From: Spiroplasma gladiatoris
GTDB taxonomy: Bacteria > Bacillota_I > Bacilli_A > Mycoplasmatales > Mycoplasmataceae
DNA length: 64,000 bases
Direction: 5' to 3'
NCBI RefSeq assembly: GCF_004379335.1
Contig: NZ_CP038013.1
Span: forward strand, 930,001 to 994,000
Shown here: piece by piece, positions 57,872 to 64,000 of the stretch
Layout: every line of letters starts with the position of its first letter
How positions within the stretch are numbered: the stretch's first letter is position 1
Made by a program: the position numbers and the translations under genes
Notes under the pieces: model-generated
Database searches by the model: none
What the model was told of the DNA's origin: nothing
The model's input: only the letters and a program-made list of their open reading frames with translations

Positions 57872-59251
57872 TTATTCTCCTTTGTTTAGATCATAAATAT
57901 CTACAGGATATTCTCCAGTGAAAATATCAAAACATCCTTGACCTGATTCAAATAATTTTTTTAAATTATCAATTGTTAAAAATTCTAAACTGTCACACCC
58001 AATATAATTTTTCATATCTTCTAAAGACATATTAGCAGCTAAAAGTTCTTTATAAGTAGAAATGTCAATTCCATAATAACTTGGAAATTTAATAGGAGGT
58101 GAAGCAATTTTTAAATGCACTTCTTTTGCCCCATTATCTTTTAAAAGTTTGACAATGTACTTTGAAGTTGTTCCTCTAACAATCGAATCATCAATTAAAA
58201 TAACTTTTTTATCTTTTACTACATCTTTTGTAACAGATAACTTTGTTCTTACACCAATTTCTCTTAACTCTTTTGTTGGTTGAATAAAAGTTCTTCCTGA
58301 ATATTTATTTTTTATAAGACCAATGTCAAAAGGTAAATTAGATTGTCTTGCATAACCAAGAGCAGCAGAAGTTGAAGAGTCAGGAACGCCAATTACAACA
58401 TCTCCTAAAATATTTTTTTGTTGTTGTGCTAGTAGTTCACCAGATTTAACTCTAAAATTATGTACATTAATATTATTTATAGTGCTACTTGGGTGTGCAA
58501 AGTAAATATATTCCATTGAACAAACTGTATTAAAATTATTTTTAGAAAAATAAAAACTTTCAATTCCTTTTTTACTTATTCTAACTATTTCTCCAGGATT
58601 AATATCTCTAATAAACTCTGAACCAGTTACATCAAAAGCATAAGTTTCAGAAGCAACAACATAACCTTCATTAAATTTTGCAATCGATAAAGGTCGCAAC
58701 CCGTTTCTGTCTCTAATTGCATACATTTCATCTTCAAATAATATCAAAAACGCAAATGCTCCATTAATTACATTTAATGAGCTTTTTATTTTTTCAAGTC
58801 TTGCCTTTTCTTTACTCTTTGTAATTAAATGCGCTAATACTTCTGAGTCACTTGTCGCTTGAAAAATACTTCCTTCTTTTTCAAGTTTATTTTTTATAAT
58901 ATGAGCATTAGTTAAATTTCCATTGTGAACTAGACCAAAACTATTTTTTTTTAAGTTAAAAAAGAAAGGTTGAACATTACAATCGATCGAGCCACCAGTT
59001 GTAGAGTAAAGAACATGTCCAATTGAACTTGTTGCGTTTCAATTTCGAAAATCTTTTAGTTGAAACTTTTTAGTGACTAATCCCATTCCTTTTTTTAAAA
59101 CAAATTTTTCATTTTGATCATAACCTAAAATTCCACAGCCTTCTTGTCCACGATGTTGTAAAGCATGCAATCCATAATAATTAATTAAAGCGGCATTATC
59201 AACATTAAAACAACCAAAGACTCCACACTTTTCTTTTAAACTTTCACTCAT
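57872..59251 (-). CDS. purF: Amidophosphoribosyltransferase PurF
   Basis: First committed step: PRPP plus glutamine to phosphoribosylamine, 459 aa. The start MSESLKEKCGVFGCFN implies an eight-residue propeptide removed to expose nucleophilic Cys9. The Ntn glutaminase domain has HALQHRGQEGCGIL, VLYSTTG and VHNGNLTN. The PRPP site is KKVILIDDSIVRGTTSKYI. VCSMEYIYFAHPSS keeps a cysteine near the Fe-S site of the Bacillus enzyme, but GCFDIFTGEYP lacks the second cysteine of its CxxC. Cluster binding is thus doubtful. Confidence 0.96.
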
Positions 59252-59252
59252 A

Positions 59253-59957
59253 TTAAATATTTAAGCTTTCTAATTTTTCTAAAATAATTAAATAAATTGC
59301 GGTAATATCTTCTAAATCTTCTCTGAAACAATCTTTATCTAATTTACGATTATTTTTATCTCAAAATCTACATGTATCAGGACTGATTTCATCTCCTAAA
59401 CAAATGTTATTATCAGCATCTAATCCTAATTCAATCTTAAAGTCAACTACTTTAATATCTACTTTTTTAAATAAATCTAAAAGTAACTTGTTTATTTTAT
59501 GCGTAATTTTTTTTATTTCATTAAGTTGTTCTTGTGATGATAAACCTAAAACTACACAATGATCATCATTAATTAAAGGATCACTAAACTCATCATTTTT
59601 ATAACATATTTCAAATATAGGTCTTTCAAAAACTGTAGCTTGTTCAATTCCTAATCTTTTTACAATACTACCTGCTGCGATATTTCTAATAATTATTTCA
59701 ATCCTAAACATCTCTAATTTTTTTACTAAAACATTTTGATCATCTAATACTTTTATTAAATGAGTATTGATTCCATTGTTTTTTAAATATTTAAAAATTA
59801 TATTTGATATTTTTGCTGTCAATACTCCTTTTGATTCATAAGTTGCTTTTTTTAAACTGTTAAAAGCTGTTACATCATTTTTAAAAAATATTTGTAGTTC
59901 GTTTTTACTTTCTGTACTATAACAAATTTTTGATTTACCTTCATATAATTTATTCAT
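59253..59957 (-). CDS. purC: SAICAR synthetase PurC
   Basis: Ligates aspartate to CAIR (step 7), 234 aa. Begins MNKLYEGKSKICYSTES; further motifs are [86 protein letters not shown]. A UGA Trp follows CRF, then the frame runs on to TAA 59253. Ends one base before purF (TAATATG). Starts one base after purL stops. Confidence 0.98.
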
Positions 59958-59958
59958 T

Positions 59959-62900
59959 TTATTTTTCTCCCTCGTTTGTTTTAAAAAAGTAGTTTAATGC
60001 GCTACTAAAAATATCTTGTTTTTTGTTACCATAAATATTTTTACAAATGTTGTTTCCAAATCTTTCACTATGTCCCATTTTTCCAAGAACTAATCCGTTT
60101 TTTGATACTATACCTTCAACATTGTAATAAGATCCGTTTGGATTATTTTTTTTATCAACATATTCAAAAGCAATTTGATTATCCTTTAATAGTTCTAAGT
60201 ATTTTGTCTCATTAATTACAAATCTTCCTTCCCCATGTGATACTGCAATATTGTTTACTTGATTTTTTTCCAAGTCTTGAGTTCAAGGGGAATTGTTATT
60301 AACAACTTTACAATTAACATAAGTTGCAATATGTCTATTAACATTATTTTTTATAAGAGATGGGTCTTCTTTAGTAATTGGATTAAGTTCATTGCTATTA
60401 AAAATTCCTGATTTTATTAAAGCTTGAAATCCGTTACATATTCCTAAAATAAGTTTTTTAGATTCTAAAAACTCTTTTAAAGATTTTTTTATTAAACCAT
60501 TTTTTAGTACACTAGCGATATATTTACCACTACCATCTGGTTCATCTCCTAAACTAAATCCACCCGGTATTACAAATATATGTGACTCTTTAATTTTTTT
60601 AGCTAAGTTATTTATAGATTTATTTAATTGTTCAGCATTTAAGTTGTTAAAAATAAATTCTTCACAATCTACATTTTTTCTTTTAAATGCCTTTTTAATA
60701 TCATATTCACAATTAGTTCCTGGAAATATTGCAATTAATACTTTTACTAAGTTTATTTTGTCTGGGTAATATTTTTTCTTTTCTGTTACTTCTTTTATAG
60801 TTGTTTGTAAAGGTTGAGGGTAATTTTTAGAACCATCATAATATAAATTTCTAATTGGATTTAAATAATTTTCTAAACACTTTTGCTTGTTAATAATTTT
60901 GTTATTAACAATAAATTGTGAACTTGTTTTTCCTAAATAAATTAAGTCTTGATAATTTAAATTTTGTTTTGTTTCAAAAATTATTGATCCATACATTGGG
61001 TTGTATAATTCTAACTCCGTGTTTATTTCGAATCCTAAATTGTTTCCAAAACTCATCTTAGCCAAAGCTTCTGCTATTCCTGCATGTTGAATTGCAAATG
61101 CAGATTGAACAAGTTCTTTTTCAATTAAGTTTGAGTAATATTCAAAATTTAGTTTCAATTTTTTAAAATCAGGATAACCATATTTATAATCTAATTTTAA
61201 TAAATAAATATTATTGTTTATATTTTTAAAATCTGAAGAAATAATTTTATTTGCATTACCTGTTGTTAAAGCAAAACTAACGAGAGTTGGAGGTACATTT
61301 AAATTTTCGTAAGTACCACTCATACTATCTTTTCCACCAATTGCTGGAATCTCAAGCTCTTTTTGTGCAATTAAAGCACCCAATAGAGCAACTAAAGGCT
61401 TACCTCATTTTAATTTATTTTCATTTAACTTTTCAAAATACTCTTGTAAAGTTAATTTAACTTTTTTAATATCTCCACCAACAGCAACAACCTTAGTCAC
61501 ACTCTCAATAATTGCTAACATTGATCCTAAAAAAATATTTTTTTCAAATATGTATGGATTATAACCATAACTCATTATTGTACATGTGTCTGTATTCTCT
61601 TTTATCGGTATTTTTTGACAACTCACTTGAGTTTCAGAAAGTTGATTAACTCCACCGAATGGAGCTAGTACTGTTGTACTTCCAATTGAGAAGTCAAACA
61701 TTTCAATCATTTGTTTTTGCGACATCACATTTAAGTCTAAAAACATTTTTTCAAAGCTTTCATATTTATTTTGATAAATATCAGATTTTAAATATTGATT
61801 ATCTATGTTAACTTCTATTTTATTTGTTACTCCACCTGTATCGATAAAATTTCTTTTAATATCTACAATTTTGTCTCCGTTAAATGTTACTTCAAATTTT
61901 TTTTCTTCAATAACTTCTCCTATTTTTATAGCTATAAGATTTTCATTTTGTGCTGATTCAATAAAATCGTTTAGATTTTGTTGTTCAATTACAACTACCA
62001 TTCTTTCTTGAGACTCTGATATTAAAATTTCTTTTCCGGTTAAACCTTTGTACTTTAAATGCACATTGTCTAAATTTAATTTAACACCATCAGCAAGTTC
62101 GCCAGCTCCAACTCCAATACCACCAGCTCCAAGATCATTAGATTTTTTTATAATTTTGGAAACTTTTGGTATAGAAAATAGTCTTTGTAATTTTCTTTCT
62201 TCCACAGGGTTTCCTTTTTGTACTTCACTATAAGAGTTTTGCATAGAGTTTTTATCATGATTTTTTGAAGAACCAGTAGCACCACCAATTCCGTCTTTAC
62301 CAGTTGCTCCTCCGACTAAAACTATTATGTCTCCTGGTTCAGGTTTTTTTCTAACTAAGTTTTCTAATTTACTTACTCCAACAACGGCACCTATTTCTAA
62401 TCTTTTTGCTTTATAGTTATTGTGATAAATTTCTTTTACTAAAGTTGTAGGCATTCCTATTTGATTACCGTAGCTAGAAAATCCTTCAGCAGCTGTTTTT
62501 GAAATTTTAGATTGAGCTAGTTTATTTGGTATAGTATTTTCAAAACTTTCTAAAATATCTCCAGCACCAGTTACCCTTATGCCTTGATAAACATATGCTC
62601 TTCCAGATAACGGGTCTCTTATCGCACCTCCTAGACAAGTTGAAGCTCCTCCAAATGGTTCAACTTCTGTTGGATGATTATGAGTCTCATTTTTAAATTG
62701 CACTATGCATGTGGATTTATTTACATCTACAATTATTGAAGCTGCATTTATTTCATCAGAAACTTCTATATCATTTACTAAACTATTTTTAACAAGATAC
62801 TTACCATAACTTGTTGCAATACTCATTAGTGTCAAGTTATTTTTTGTACTTATTTTTTTATAAAATTCTAATGCTTCTTCTATGTACACTTTTGTAAACA

Positions 62901-63615
62901 AGTTTATATCTTTGTTAAAATTAATTTTATTAATTATTGTTTCAAATGTTTTGTGTCTACAATGATCACTTCAGTATGTATCTAGTAAATATATTTCTGA
63001 ATCTGTTGCATATCTTTTTAGCTCTTTTGAAAAATAATTTGCTATAAATGTAAAATCTTTAAAACTCATTGCCAAGTTTAATTTTTCATACAATCTTTTT
63101 AGTTCTTCACTTGATTTATTAAAATCATAGTTCAAAATAACTTTATAGTTTTTATCTTTTTCATCAATTTTTGAAATATTATCTAAACTTACTTCATAAG
63201 ATTCAATTGGGTTTATTAAATACTTTTTGAATTTGTTTAGATTTATCTCACTTACATTTTTATCGAACACAAATAGTTTAAAAGTTTTTATTTTTATTTT
63301 TTTTGTTAAAAGTAAATTTGAGCACTCACTTGCACTTTCTTCTCTTTGGTTGAATTGACTATCAAATGTTTTAATTGCAAAGTATTTATTTTCGTTTAAA
63401 TCAATTTCATCAAATAAATCATCAATGTTAATTTCAGAAAGTATATTATTTTTTATGATGTCTATTTCTTTTTCACTTACTTCACATAGATCGTATACAT
63501 TAAAAACTTTTAAAAAATCAATGTTTATATTAAATACTTTTTCTAATTCATTAATTAAGTTTTTAGACTCAATATCAAATTCCTTTTTTTTAGATACGTA
63601 AATTCTTTTATTCAT
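59959..63615 (-). CDS. purL: Single-chain FGAM synthase PurL
   Basis: Makes FGAM from FGAR and glutamine (step 4), 1218 aa. One frame holds a PurS-like N-terminal part (1-~150), a linker with TYWSDHCRHKTFE (residue ~218, UGA Trp), two AIRS-type halves (THNHPTEVEPFGGASTCLGG, GAGGIGVGAGELADGVKL, IGGKDSMSGTYENLNVPPTL) and a class-I glutaminase end. The latter has IPGGFSLGDE, nucleophile Cys in ILGICNGFQALIKSG (~1060) and SHGEGRFV (~1127). Bacillus instead uses separate PurS, PurQ and PurL. The start overlaps the purK stop by eight bases. Confidence 0.97.
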
Positions 63616-64000
63616 TTTTATCCTCCAAGATTTTACTTGCTAAATTCAAATTTTTTAAAACCTCATTTTTATTTTTACTAAAAATGTTGATATGTCCCAT
63701 TTTTCTTTTTTCTACAACTTGATTTTTTTTATAATCATATTTATTGATTGTTGAATAGTTAAAATCTTTTTTGATATCTTCTCCTAAGAGATTTATCATT
63801 ACAGATTTATAAATGAGTTTTGGTTTAATAATTTTTCTATTTGTTATTGCAAGAATATGATTTCTAAACTGACTAACATTACAACCATCTATTGTGTAAT
63901 GACCAGTGTTATGAACTCTTGGAGCCATTTCATTGAAATAAAACTTTTTGTTTTTTACAAAAAATTCAAAAGCAACTGTTCCGACTATGTTTTCTTTTGT
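63608..64000 (-). CDS. purK: N5-CAIR synthetase PurK (C-terminal part)
   Basis: Carboxylates AIR with ATP and bicarbonate, ahead of PurE. Only the last 130 residues are in the window. They show FYFNEMAPRVHNTGHYTIDGC, the PurK hallmark where Glu and Asn bind Mg and ADP, and KMGHINIFSKN near the end. Its stop overlaps the purL start. The N-terminal ATP-grasp part is beyond the right edge. Confidence 0.95.
   Translation of the reverse strand, partial: TKENIVGTVAFEFFVKNKKFYFNEMAPRVHNTGHYTIDGCNVSQFRNHILAITNRKIIKPKLIYKSVMINLLGEDIKKDFNYSTINKYDYKKNQVVEKRKMGHINIFSKNKNEVLKNLNLASKILEDKNE

Overview
The window is very AT-rich and its genes only read through if UGA is translated as tryptophan. UGA falls at conserved Trp positions, for example before SDHCRH in PurL, and genes such as dnaE, polA, smc and purL would otherwise be cut into pieces. 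Together with compact overlapping genes, Bacillus-like gene order and no cell-wall genes, this points to a mollicute, most likely of the Spiroplasma/Mesoplasma/Entomoplasma group. No species can be named from the sequence alone.

Layout. (1) 1-9064, minus strand: plsX, rnc, a 601-aa six-helix membrane protein, smc, then pstS and a pstC-pstA fusion that runs off the left edge. (2) 9342-16092: an ABC ATPase, a repeat-containing disordered protein, a 71-aa protein with 13 cysteines, a 1322-aa FtsX/MacB-like permease and a small membrane protein. (3) 16169-30000: a block matching the Bacillus gmk-def-rsmB-rlmN-prpC-prkC-rsgA-rpe-thiN-rpmB-yloU-fakA neighbourhood, with a tRNA-Leu and an 845-aa surface protein inserted. 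(4) 29995-41542: an accessory stretch with a decayed lipoprotein gene, an ABC-2 exporter, RNase J, an amino-acid permease and several unrecognised secreted or membrane proteins. (5) 41583-44393: pgk, a Panacea/SocA-like (DUF4065) protein and gapA. (6) 44513-53369: dnaE-polA-mutM and dnaB-dnaI. (7) 53452-64000: the purine operon purK-purL-purC-purF-purM-purN-purH-purD, with its upstream end outside the window.

How the genes work together. The pur genes cover nearly all steps from PRPP to IMP; only purE and purB are not seen and could lie beyond the right edge. PrkC and PrpC are a Ser/Thr kinase-phosphatase pair. RsgA, RlmN, RsmB, RsmD, Def and L28 serve ribosome assembly and translation. DnaB and DnaI load the replicative helicase, and DnaE and PolA synthesise DNA. 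Most genes are packed head to tail with 1-14 bp overlaps or gaps, and transcription units are separated by clear hairpin-plus-T-run terminators.

The best candidates for something undescribed are the cysteine-ladder protein next to the giant FtsX-like permease, the Panacea-domain protein with no evident partner between two glycolytic genes, the Gmk C-terminal extension, and the near-complete purine operon with a single-chain PurL. I found no CRISPR array, insertion sequence, rRNA or prophage.
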